This document shows, piece by piece, positions 34,086 through 40,057 of a stretch of DNA of 40,057 nucleotides. Position 1 is the stretch's first letter. Every line of letters starts with the position of its first letter. Below the pieces are notes generated by a model. That model worked only from the letters and a program-made list of their open reading frames with translations, was not told the DNA's origin and did no database searches. Source of the DNA: JBBCJT01 sp037190665 (GTDB lineage Bacteria; Pseudomonadota; Alphaproteobacteria; Acetobacterales; Acetobacteraceae); assembly GCA_037190665.1 (NCBI GenBank), contig JBBCJT010000034.1:1-40057 (forward strand). The letters run 5' to 3'. Made by a program: the position numbers and the translations under genes.

Positions 34086-34847
34086 TCAGCGGCGGCGATG
34101 GACGACGCCACCGAGGCCGAGCAGGGCCGTGCCGAAGACCGCGAGCGTGAACGGCTCGGGAACCGGGGTCGGCACGACGGTGTCGCGCGCCACGATGTCC
34201 GCCTTCAGGACGGCGGTGTTGCTCATGTCCTCGCCGGTCCAGAACTCGCTGACGAAGCCGCTGCCGAGCTGGAAGCCCGCGATGCGCAGCGTGTAGTCGA
34301 CGCCGTCCACCATGAAGCCGTCCGTCAGCTCGCTGGTCACGATGCGGATCTGGTCGGCGCAGCCATTGGCGTTGACGCCGCTGCCGTTCGCCCCGCCGTT
34401 GGCGCAGGGCGCATCGGTGTTCACCGTCTCGTAGTGCAGGAAGTCGTAAACGAAGTTCTTCGCGAACGCCGCACCGCCGTCGACCCTGATCATCGCCGTC
34501 AGCGTCAGCCGGATGCCGGTGACGGCCGTGCCGCCGCCGATCGGGAAGTTCAGATGTGTGAAGGACCCGACGTCGAACAGGCCGGTCTGCGGCGGCGGGT
34601 TCACCGCGATGTTGAGCGGCGTGGCCACCGAGACGAAGTCATAGCCGCTGCGGGCGCTGCCGGAGACCGCCTCGCCCCAGCGTGCGCTCGGGTTCGCGGT
34701 GCCGTTGCCGGTATAGATGGCGGGATTGCCCGTGGCGTTCGACCACGTGCCGGTGATCGATTCGAATGTCACGATCGCAGCATTCGCGAGGCCGGGAGTC
34801 AGCATCGCAACGAATGCGAGGGCGGTCAGATGCCTGGATGCAGTCAA
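34086..34847 (-). CDS. PEP-CTERM choice-of-anchor K protein, copy 1
   Basis: A 253-residue secreted surface protein. It has a signal peptide (1-23, ending GLANA), a beta-rich domain that starts AIVTFESITGTWSN, contains FTHLNFPI, and has a Cys pair spaced by small residues (CANGG ... NGCADQI). The tail is VPEPFTLAVFGTALLGLGGVVHRRR, the exosortase signal. The pattern matches the 'choice-of-anchor K' domain shared with the two copies at 35734 and 36829. Translation starts at TTG 34847, with GGAGACC just upstream. A -24/-12 element, a palindrome and paired half-sites lie upstream (34899-35047). Confidence 0.88.
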   Translation of the reverse strand: MTASRHLTALAFVAMLTPGLANAAIVTFESITGTWSNATGNPAIYTGNGTANPSARWGEAVSGSARSGYDFVSVATPLNIAVNPPPQTGLFDVGSFTHLNFPIGGGTAVTGIRLTLTAMIRVDGGAAFAKNFVYDFLHYETVNTDAPCANGGANGSGVNANGCADQIRIVTSELTDGFMVDGVDYTLRIAGFQLGSGFVSEFWTGEDMSNTAVLKADIVARDTVVPTPVPEPFTLAVFGTALLGLGGVVHRRR

Positions 34848-34898
34848 GATAGGTCTCCGCGTAATGATTGGGCGAGTCAGGCAAGCGCGAATTCACAG

Positions 34899-34913
34899 GC
34901 ATGTTTTGTGCCA
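34899..34913 (-). promoter_or_regulatory. Sigma-54-like -24/-12 promoter of PEP-CTERM copy 1
   Basis: Read on the minus strand the element is TGGCAC-AAAAC-ATGC, keeping GG and GC ten bases apart as in the RpoN consensus TGGCAC-N5-TTGC, with one mismatch. It predicts a transcript start about 40 bases before the TTG start codon. The same layout recurs before copies 2 and 3. Confidence 0.65.
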
Positions 34914-34939
34914 TAACTCGGGGTTCAGGAAATAGTATT

Positions 34940-34951
34940 CGATTTCAATCG
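34940..34951. promoter_or_regulatory. Palindrome CGATTTCAATCG upstream of copy 1
   Basis: A five-base-pair inverted repeat around TC (CGATT-TC-AATCG), 27 bases upstream of the -24 box. The identical twelve-mer lies 26 bases upstream of the -24 box of copy 3. It could be a protein-binding site. Confidence 0.5.
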
Positions 34952-34998
34952 CCTGAAATTTCCCTTTCGGAACGGGTTTTCTGCGGAGGCGCAGGGAT

Positions 34999-35047
34999 TG
35001 TAACCTTTTCCGACGGTATTCGATCCGGTTTGTCGGCTTTCCTTACA
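34999..35047 (-). promoter_or_regulatory. Paired inverted half-sites, candidate enhancer (UAS) of copy 1
   Basis: TGTAACCTTTTCCGAC (34999-35014) and, on the other strand, TGTAAGGAAAGCCGAC (35032-35047) form an inverted pair with 17 bases between. Both fit TGTAA-N6-CYGAC. The pair lies about 85 bases upstream of the -24 box, a normal distance for a sigma-54 activator site. The remaining 394-base gap between copy 1 and the DUF3597 gene is less GC-rich than the rest of the window and holds no further gene that I can support. Confidence 0.55.
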
Positions 35048-35241
35048 GCCGGAAACAGGCTGTGCGGGCCGTGCGGAAATGGGACGGCCGGGATCGTTCC
35101 GGCGCGGAGGCTTCGTCCGATCCGCGGCGGTCGGCGGTTGCCGGGGCGGCATGGAAGGGCGTTATCGTGGTCCGGACATCATTCCGACCGAACTGCCGAC
35201 CCCTGCCAGGCGTATCGGATCAACAGCAAAAGGAGACCCGG

Positions 35242-35688
35242 ATGAGCGTTTTCAGGTCGATCATGTCCGCGATTTTCGGCCGGGCCCAGGCAGCACCGCC
35301 GGCTGCTCCCGCCGATCCGGCGGTCGAGACGCCGGCCTCCGCGGCCGCGGTGCTGGCGGCCGATGCCGCTTCGCCGCCCCCCGTGCCCCCCGTCTCCGCA
35401 ACGCCCGCACCCCCGCCGGCCCCGGCCGCGCCGGTGGACGTGGTCGCCATCCTGACAGGGCTGGAGGCGCAGGCCGGCCAGAAGCTGAACTGGCGGCAGT
35501 CCATCGTGGACCTGATGAAGCTGCTCGGCCTCGATTCCAGCCTCGGGGCGCGCAAGGAACTGGCGAAGGAACTCGGCTACACGGGTTCCACGGATGATTC
35601 GGCGGCGATGAACGTGTGGCTGCACAAGCAGGTCATGCGCAAGCTCGCCGACAACGGCGGCAAGGTGCCGGACGATCTGAAGAACTGA
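35242..35688 (+). CDS. DUF3597 domain protein
   Basis: A 148-residue protein. The N-terminal SVFRSIMSAIFGRA is amphipathic. A Pro/Ala-rich linker (about 20-73) follows. The C-terminal DUF3597 domain shows VDVVAILTGLEAQAGQKLNWRQSIVDLMKLLGLDSSLGARKELAKELGYTGSTDDSAAMNVWLHKQVMRKLADNGGKVPDDLKN. No biochemical function is assigned to this family. AAGGAG sits six bases before ATG 35242. It lies between PEP-CTERM copies 1 and 2 but in the opposite orientation, so shared regulation is not evident. Confidence 0.92.
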   Translation: MSVFRSIMSAIFGRAQAAPPAAPADPAVETPASAAAVLAADAASPPPVPPVSATPAPPPAPAAPVDVVAILTGLEAQAGQKLNWRQSIVDLMKLLGLDSSLGARKELAKELGYTGSTDDSAAMNVWLHKQVMRKLADNGGKVPDDLKN

Positions 35689-35698
35689 CCGGCGGAAG

Positions 35699-35724
35699 CG
35701 GAGGGGCGACGCTGCGCCCCTCCG
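35699..35724. terminator. Bidirectional terminator hairpin
   Basis: CGGAGGGGCG (35699-35708) pairs with CGCCCCTCCG (35715-35724) across a six-base loop. It lies between the convergent DUF3597 gene and PEP-CTERM copy 2. Confidence 0.65.
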
Positions 35725-35733
35725 TCAGCTCCG

Positions 35734-36531
35734 TCAGGCGCGGCGGCGGCGATAGGCGATGCCGAGCCCGGCAAGCGCGGTGCCGAACAGCGCGAGCGCC
35801 ATCGGCTCCGGAACGTTCGTCACATCCCGCCTTGAGGCGACGGTTGCCTTGAGTGTGGCCGTGTTGCTCTGGTTCTCGGTCGTCCAGAACTGCTGCACCG
35901 TCGTGCCGCCGATGTCGAAGCCGAGGATGTTCAGCGTGTAATCCGTGTCCCCGACCTGGAAGAACTGGCTTTCGGCCGTGTTGAGCGTGAAGATCACACG
36001 ATCCGCGCAGCCGTTGACGTTCACACCCTGGTTGTTCGCCTCGCCGTTGGCGCAGGGGTTGTCGGCGTTCGGCGTCTCGAAGTGGGAGATGTCGTAGATG
36101 AAGTTGAAGGCGCCCAGGTCATGGGTGCCGGTGCCATCCTCGTTGTCGACCAGGATGTTCGCGGTCAGCGTGAGCCGGACACCGGTGATGCTGGTCCCCG
36201 AGTTGATGGGGAAGTTGTAGTGCGTAAAGTCACCCAGATCGAACGGGTTGGACGGGCTGGGCGGCATGTTGATGCTGAACGGCGTTGTGTCAGCCGCGAA
36301 CAGATAGCCACTCCTTTCCCCGCCGGTCGAGGCAGGCGTGCCCCACCGGATCTGCGGCGTGGTGGTGCCCTGGTTCGTGATCGTCGGCGCCGGGCTGAGA
36401 CCGGGCGGCGCGACCATCGACCAGGCGCCCGTGAGGGAGTTGAACGTGACGATGGCCGCGTCGGCGGCCGCCGGCACGAGCAGCGCGGCAGCGGCGGCGC
36501 CGGCCAAGAGATATCCGGACAACGACTTCAT
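35734..36531 (-). CDS. PEP-CTERM choice-of-anchor K protein, copy 2
   Basis: A 265-residue secreted protein. It has a signal peptide (MKSLSGYLLAGAAAAALLVPAAADA), then AIVTFNSLTGAWSM, FTHYNFPI, the Cys pair in CANGEANNQGVNVNGCADRV, and a C-terminal VPEPMALALFGTALAGLGIAYRRRRA exosortase tail. Unlike copies 1 and 3 it starts with ATG (36531), with GGGAGGG eight bases upstream, and its leader differs. A -24/-12-like element lies at 36605-36619, but the TGTAA-N6-CYGAC pair and the palindrome are not found upstream. It is closer to copy 1 in its THxNFPI segment. Confidence 0.88.
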   Translation of the reverse strand: MKSLSGYLLAGAAAAALLVPAAADAAIVTFNSLTGAWSMVAPPGLSPAPTITNQGTTTPQIRWGTPASTGGERSGYLFAADTTPFSINMPPSPSNPFDLGDFTHYNFPINSGTSITGVRLTLTANILVDNEDGTGTHDLGAFNFIYDISHFETPNADNPCANGEANNQGVNVNGCADRVIFTLNTAESQFFQVGDTDYTLNILGFDIGGTTVQQFWTTENQSNTATLKATVASRRDVTNVPEPMALALFGTALAGLGIAYRRRRA

Positions 36532-36604
36532 TCGGAATGCCCTCCCATTCGTTGCGATTTCTGTCCCAGGAGGATGAGTGACACCTCCTCGCCCTGAATA
36601 GGAA

Positions 36605-36619
36605 GCACAAGCTGTGCCA
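36605..36619 (-). promoter_or_regulatory. Sigma-54-like -24/-12 promoter of PEP-CTERM copy 2
   Basis: The minus-strand sequence is TGGCAC-AGCTT-GTGC, with GG and GC ten bases apart. One base differs from TGGCAC-N5-TTGC. The predicted transcript start is about 60 bases before ATG 36531. Confidence 0.6.
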
Positions 36620-36770
36620 CCTCTACGGCCCCGATCTAGGCAGTTGATATCGCGAGACCCGCAGTGCCCCGGTGATGCACGCATCACGCGAACGTCCTGC
36701 AATCGTAAGAAATGGGAGCACGAATGAATTCATTGCGATCGCGCCGGTTCCGCGCCGGGGCGTCCGTTGC

Positions 36771-36806
36771 GAACAAAAAAGAAGGGACGCCGAAGCGTCC
36801 CTTCCA
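36771..36806 (-). terminator. Rho-independent terminator of PEP-CTERM copy 3
   Basis: GAAGGGACGC (36781-36790) pairs with GCGTCCCTTC (36795-36804) around a CGAA loop. In the minus direction the stem is followed by six T residues (complement of 36775-36780), 24 bases beyond the stop of copy 3. It separates copy 3 from the promoter of copy 2. Confidence 0.88.
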
Positions 36807-36828
36807 TACTCAAGCCGGTCCGCGTGTC

Positions 36829-37599
36829 TCAGCGGCGGCGGCGGTAGGCGACGCCGAGGCCGAGCAGCGCGGTGCCGAAGATCGCGAGCGAGACGGGCTC
36901 GGGAACCGGGGTCGGGCCCGGCGGCGTGACCGTGGGGCTCGCAACGAGGTTCCCCTTCAGATAGGTGGTCGAGTGGAGGTGCTCGCCCGCCCAGAACTCG
37001 CTCTCGATGCCGGCCGCGGTGTGGAAGCCGGCGAGCTGCAGCGTGTAGTCGACGCCGTCGATCGAGAAGTTCTCGCTCAGCTCGTTGGTCACGAAGGTGA
37101 TCCGGTCGGCGCAGCCATGGATGTTGAGGCCCGTGTAGTTCGCCTCGCCGTTCGCGCACACGGCGGCGTTGTCCACCGACTCGAAGTGCAGGAAGTCGTA
37201 GACGAAGTCCTTCGAGAAGGCCGCGCCGCCATCGATGCTGATCATCGCCGTCAGCGTCAGGCGGATGCTGGTCGTGCCGCTGTCCCCGGTGAGGGGGTAG
37301 TTCTTGTGGATCAGCGTTCCGACGTGGAACTGGCTGCTCGGATCGGACGGATCGACGCTGAGGATGTGCGGCGCGACCGTGTAGAAGTCGTAGCCGTTCT
37401 GATAGTGCGGATGGACCGGATCGCCCCAGCGCACGGTCGACAGCACGGTGCCGCTACCGGCGTAGGTGGCCGGCGCGTCGGAGGTCGCATGCGACCACGC
37501 CCCCGTCATCGACTTGATCGTCACGATCGCAGCATTCGCCAGGCCGGGGGCCAGCATGGCAGTCAGCGCGAGGGCGGTTAGGCACTTACGTCCCGTCAA
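36829..37599 (-). CDS. PEP-CTERM choice-of-anchor K protein, copy 3
   Basis: A 256-residue secreted protein. It has a signal peptide (1-23, ending GLANA), then AIVTIKSMTGAWSH, the Cys pair in CANGEANYTGLNIHGCADRI, and a VPEPVSLAIFGTALLGLGVAYRRRR tail. It resembles copy 1 throughout, including the signal peptide and the AMISIDGGAAFSKDFVYDFLHFE segment (AMIRVDGGAAFAKNFVYDFLHYE in copy 1). The THxNFPI segment is IHKNYPL here. Translation starts at TTG 37599 after GGAGACTTATC, nearly identical to copy 1's leader. Confidence 0.88.
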   Translation of the reverse strand: MTGRKCLTALALTAMLAPGLANAAIVTIKSMTGAWSHATSDAPATYAGSGTVLSTVRWGDPVHPHYQNGYDFYTVAPHILSVDPSDPSSQFHVGTLIHKNYPLTGDSGTTSIRLTLTAMISIDGGAAFSKDFVYDFLHFESVDNAAVCANGEANYTGLNIHGCADRITFVTNELSENFSIDGVDYTLQLAGFHTAAGIESEFWAGEHLHSTTYLKGNLVASPTVTPPGPTPVPEPVSLAIFGTALLGLGVAYRRRR

Positions 37600-37651
37600 G
37601 ATAAGTCTCCAGTTTAAGATCAGAGGACCCCAAAGAGTCAGGGGTACTTAC

Positions 37652-37666
37652 GCACTTTCCGTGCCA
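37652..37666 (-). promoter_or_regulatory. Sigma-54-like -24/-12 promoter of PEP-CTERM copy 3
   Basis: The minus-strand sequence is TGGCAC-GGAAA-GTGC, including the G after TGGCAC preferred in the RpoN consensus. One base differs in the -12 part. The predicted transcript start is about 40 bases before TTG 37599. Confidence 0.65.
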
Positions 37667-37691
37667 AGCTAGTGGTTCGCAAAATTGTACT

Positions 37692-37703
37692 CGATTTCAA
37701 TCG
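37692..37703. promoter_or_regulatory. Palindrome CGATTTCAATCG upstream of copy 3
   Basis: Identical to the twelve-mer upstream of copy 1 and placed 26 bases upstream of the -24 box, against 27 there. Flanking bases (GTAYT before, YCT after) also agree. Confidence 0.5.
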
Positions 37704-37748
37704 TCTACCATTTTTGTTTGGGAACGAGATTTTTCCGATCCCAGAAAG

Positions 37749-37799
37749 TGTAAGGTATTCTGACGTTATTCCGTCCCAGGAATGTCAGGTTTCTTTACA
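37749..37799 (-). promoter_or_regulatory. Paired inverted half-sites, candidate enhancer (UAS) of copy 3
   Basis: TGTAAGGTATTCTGAC (37749-37764) and, on the other strand, TGTAAAGAAACCTGAC (37784-37799) are an inverted pair with 19 bases between. They match the pair upstream of copy 1 at TGTAA and CYGAC, and both half-sites carry T where copy 1 carries C. They lie about 83 bases upstream of the -24 box and 48 bases before the divergent Bug gene. Confidence 0.55.
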
Positions 37800-37846
37800 A
37801 TTCGGGGCGCTGGCGCAGCGACGGCCATCGCGCCACCATCCCGCCG

Positions 37847-38827
37847 ATGAGACACCCGCTGATGCTCCCGCGCCGCACGCTGCTGGCGGCAGCGCCCCTC
37901 GCCGCCCTGCCCGCCGCTGCCCAGGCTTGGCCCACGCGCCCTCTGCGCTGGGTGGTCGGCTACCCGCCCGGCGGGGCGTCGGACGTGATGGCGCGGCTGT
38001 TCGGCAACGCCATGTCGACACGGTTCGGCCAGCCGGTGGTGGTCGAGAACCGGCCCGGCGGCGGCGCGGTGCTCGCGACCGAGATCGTCGTGCGCGCGCC
38101 GGCCGACGGCTACACGATGCTGACCGTGGATAACGGCGTGCTCGCCTACAACAGCGCGCTCTATGCCCGGCTGCCCTTCGATCCGGACCGCGACCTGGTC
38201 CCGGTGGGCTTCATCGGCCTGTTCCCGCTGATGATCCTGGTGCGCCCGGATCATCCGGTGCGCGATTTCGCCGGGCTGGTCGCCTGGGCGAAGGGGGCCG
38301 CGCAGGTCCCCACCTACGGCACGCCCGGCGTCGCCTCCCCGCATCATCTCGCGATGGAACTCGTGCGGCGGCACACGGGGATGCCCGCGACGCACGTGCC
38401 CTATCGCGGCGGGCCGCCGGCGATGAACGATCTGCTGGCCGGACTCGTTGATCTCGTCGTGATGGACACTGCCACCGGCCTGCCCTTCGTCACCTCCGGC
38501 CGCGCACGGGCGCTGGTGGCGCTGAGCGAGCGCCGAATCCCCGCGCTGCCCGACCTGCCGACGGTGGTCGATCTCGGCCACCCGGAGCTGGTCGCCTATG
38601 GCTGGCAGGGCGTGGCCGTCGCCGCCGGCACGCCGGAAGCGGTGGTCACACGGCTGAACGAGGAACTCGTCGCCGTGGTCGCCACGCCGGAGGTCGGCGG
38701 CCGGCTGCAGGCGATCGGGGCCGAGCCCTATCCCGTGGACGCGGCCGCCTTCCGCGCCTTCGTGGCGAAGGAAGCGGCGACCTGGCGCCCGCTGATCCGT
38801 GACCTCGGCATCCGCATCGACGGCTGA
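37847..38827 (+). CDS. Bug-family tripartite tricarboxylate transporter receptor
   Basis: A 326-residue periplasmic binding protein. A twin-arginine-like leader (LPRRTLLAAAPLAALPAAAQA) precedes the Bug core WPTRPLRWVVGYPPGGASDVMARL. The family's VENRPGGGAVLATE, DGYTMLTVDN and HVPYRGGPPAMNDLLAG segments follow. The ligand is probably a carboxylate. ATG 37862 is an alternative start closer to the leader's Arg pair; neither start has a clear ribosome-binding site. No TctA/TctB genes are present. It overlaps the next gene by 29 bases and is divergent from PEP-CTERM copy 3. Confidence 0.92.
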   Translation: MRHPLMLPRRTLLAAAPLAALPAAAQAWPTRPLRWVVGYPPGGASDVMARLFGNAMSTRFGQPVVVENRPGGGAVLATEIVVRAPADGYTMLTVDNGVLAYNSALYARLPFDPDRDLVPVGFIGLFPLMILVRPDHPVRDFAGLVAWAKGAAQVPTYGTPGVASPHHLAMELVRRHTGMPATHVPYRGGPPAMNDLLAGLVDLVVMDTATGLPFVTSGRARALVALSERRIPALPDLPTVVDLGHPELVAYGWQGVAVAAGTPEAVVTRLNEELVAVVATPEVGGRLQAIGAEPYPVDAAAFRAFVAKEAATWRPLIRDLGIRIDG

Positions 38828-39719
38828 GCGGGTCCACGTCCTGCTCAACGGCGCCGCCGGCACGCTGGCCGGGATGGCGGATGCTGATGCGCGGGTGCGC
38901 GATGCCTTCGCGCGCGCGGGGCTGCCCGATATCGATCTGGACCTCGTCGATGCCGCCGGCATGGATGCCGCGCTGAAGGCGGCGTGCGCGATCGAACGGG
39001 GCGTCCTGGTCGTGGGCGGCGGGGACGGGACGATCAGCGGCGCGGCGGCGGCGCTCGCCGGCACGGAGTGCACGCTGGGTGTGCTGCCGCTCGGCACGTT
39101 CAATCACTTTGCGAAGGATCTCGGCATTCCGATCGACCTGCCCGGCGCGGCGGCGGTGATCGCGGCGGGGCATCGGCGGCGGATCGACCTTGCCGAGGCG
39201 AACGGCCGCATCTTCGTCAACCACGCCGCCATCGGCCTGTATGTCGAGACGATCCTGGAGCGTAACCGGCTGGTGGCGGAGCGGGGGATCGCCAAGCGGA
39301 TCGCCACCGTGCGCGCCTTCATCGCCGGCTACCGGCGCTTCCGCCGCTTCAGCCTGCGGCTGCGCGTGGGGGCGGAGACGCTGCTGCGGCGCACCGCGCT
39401 CGTCTTCGCCGCGAACAACCGCTACGTCATCGAGGCTTACGGGCTCGCGGGCCGCGCCTTGCCGGGGCGCGAGCTGCTGTCGCTGTTCGTCACGCGCCAG
39501 CAGACGAAGCGGGCGTTCGCATGGATGATCCTGCGCGCGATCTTCGCCCGCACCGAGCCCGGCCGCGACTACGACATGCTGGAGGTTACGGAAGCGACCG
39601 TGGAGACGAGGCGACGACGCATCCGCATCGCGCTGGACGGCGAGGTGACGCGGATGAGAACCCCCATCCGCTTCGCCATCCGCCGCGGGGCGCTGAGCGT
39701 GCTCGCCCCGCCGCCGTGA
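38799..39719 (+). CDS. Diacylglycerol/lipid kinase family protein
   Basis: A 306-residue lipid kinase of the DagK/YegS/BmrU family. The ATP-binding GGGDGT motif is at residues 73-78, followed by LGVLPLGTFNHFAKDLGIP and the C-terminal beta-sandwich ending RIRIALDGEVTRMRTPIRFAIRRGALSVLAP. These enzymes phosphorylate diacylglycerol or related lipids at the membrane. The start is GTG 38799, overlapping the end of the Bug gene by 29 bases; there is no clear Shine-Dalgarno, so expression probably depends on coupling. Confidence 0.9.
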   Translation: MTSASASTAERVHVLLNGAAGTLAGMADADARVRDAFARAGLPDIDLDLVDAAGMDAALKAACAIERGVLVVGGGDGTISGAAAALAGTECTLGVLPLGTFNHFAKDLGIPIDLPGAAAVIAAGHRRRIDLAEANGRIFVNHAAIGLYVETILERNRLVAERGIAKRIATVRAFIAGYRRFRRFSLRLRVGAETLLRRTALVFAANNRYVIEAYGLAGRALPGRELLSLFVTRQQTKRAFAWMILRAIFARTEPGRDYDMLEVTEATVETRRRRIRIALDGEVTRMRTPIRFAIRRGALSVLAPPP

Positions 39720-39802
39720 CCTTCTTCCGCTCTCCCGCGCGGCGGGAACTTTGCGGAAGGGCGGAACGGGAGCGGGAGAAGGCAAGGTGCATCACGCAAA
39801 GT

Positions 39803-39941
39803 CCCCTCTCCCGCCCGGCGGGAGAGGGGGGGGGCCGCGCTTGCGCGGGAGGGTGAGGGTACGCGCGCGAAGGCGAGACCTCACCGTGGTGCTGACGGAC
39901 GCACCCTCACCCCGGCCCTCTCCCGCACGCGGAGAGGGGGA
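39803..39941. repeat. Interspersed nested-hairpin repeat, copy B
   Basis: The same order as copy A: CCCTCTCCCGC/GCGGGAGAGGG, then CCGCGC-TT-GCGCGG, GGGTGAGGG, a less conserved middle (GCGAAGGCGAGACCTC), CCCTCACCC and CCCTCTCCCGC/CGGAGAGGG. The orientation is the same as copy A. It follows the lipid kinase gene; nothing coding is seen from 39720 to the window end. Confidence 0.75.
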
Positions 39942-39970
39942 AGAAGAGGCGCCTGAGGACATCGCCAACC

Positions 39971-40047
39971 CGGATCGGCCTCTGCCGATCCGAGGCCCCG
40001 AACGGGGCCCGCCGCCTATGCGGCGAGCCCAGGGCGCGGATGCGCCC
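39971..40047. repeat. Tandem cluster of four short hairpins
   Basis: Four perfect hairpins stand nearly end to end: CGGATCGGC/GCCGATCCG (39971-39992), GGCCCCG/CGGGGCC (39994-40009), CGCCGC/GCGGCG (40010-40025) and GGGCGC/GCGCCC (40032-40047). Loops are two to four bases. The cluster runs to the window edge, so its full extent is unknown. Confidence 0.65.
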
Positions 40048-40057
40048 GCCCGGCGTT

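Noticed and set aside
34899..37799. An exosortase or PrsK/PrsR gene near the PEP-CTERM island
   Set aside because: No protein in the window has the exosortase Cys/Arg/His layout or a sigma-54 AAA+ activator domain, so any such genes must lie elsewhere.

Overview
The window is a very GC-rich bacterial chromosome segment with tightly packed genes, many ATGA/GTGA/TGATG stop-start overlaps and frequent GTG/TTG starts. The gene set points to an alphaproteobacterium, most likely a member of the Acetobacteraceae (Roseomonas-like). It includes two Bug-type tricarboxylate receptors, an arylesterase/YbbA/YbbP set, HrpB, a CaiB-type CoA transferase, a DUF3597 protein and a short HNGGPP protein. The taxonomic placement is inference from protein content. 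I saw no rRNA, tRNA, CRISPR array, insertion sequence or prophage.

Left part (1-11.1 kb): the start of a Bax-inhibitor-1-like membrane protein; a DAO-type FAD oxidoreductase; a membrane-tethered protein ending in a non-canonical receiver domain; a YbbP-type permease separated from its likely partner ATPase by a small unknown protein and a PEP-CTERM protein; then arylesterase - thpR - GNAT - EamA permease as one overlapping plus-strand run; and a metal-dependent amidohydrolase.

Middle part (11.1-31.4 kb): a redoxin; an amidohydrolase-2 gene coupled to a Bug receptor; a DsbD/ScsB-like disulfide reductase; an MFS carrier; hrpB with a GNAT gene; a head-to-head intergenic repeat centred on a perfect 27-bp-stem palindrome; and a minus-strand run of GT9, GT4, asparagine-synthase-like amidotransferase, dihydroorotase, glycine-zipper lipoprotein and ClpP-fold periplasmic protein. 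A XRE-cupin regulator, a CoA transferase, ygfZ, a RidA protein and folE follow.

Right part (31.4-40 kb): an orphan peptide-type ABC receptor coupled to an alpha/beta hydrolase, then a less GC-rich island with three diverged PEP-CTERM 'choice-of-anchor K' paralogs on the minus strand, with a DUF3597 gene between the first and second. This island is the most interesting part. All three paralogs have a sigma-54-like -24/-12 element (TGGCAC-N5-RTGC). Two of them also share a conserved palindrome at a fixed distance and, about 85 bp further upstream, an inverted pair of 16-bp half-sites (TGTAA-N6-CYGAC). Together these look like an RpoN/enhancer-protein regulon for exosortase-sorted surface proteins. 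No exosortase or prsK/prsR gene is in the window. The segment ends with a second Bug receptor, a lipid-kinase-like gene and a dense block of hairpin repeats.
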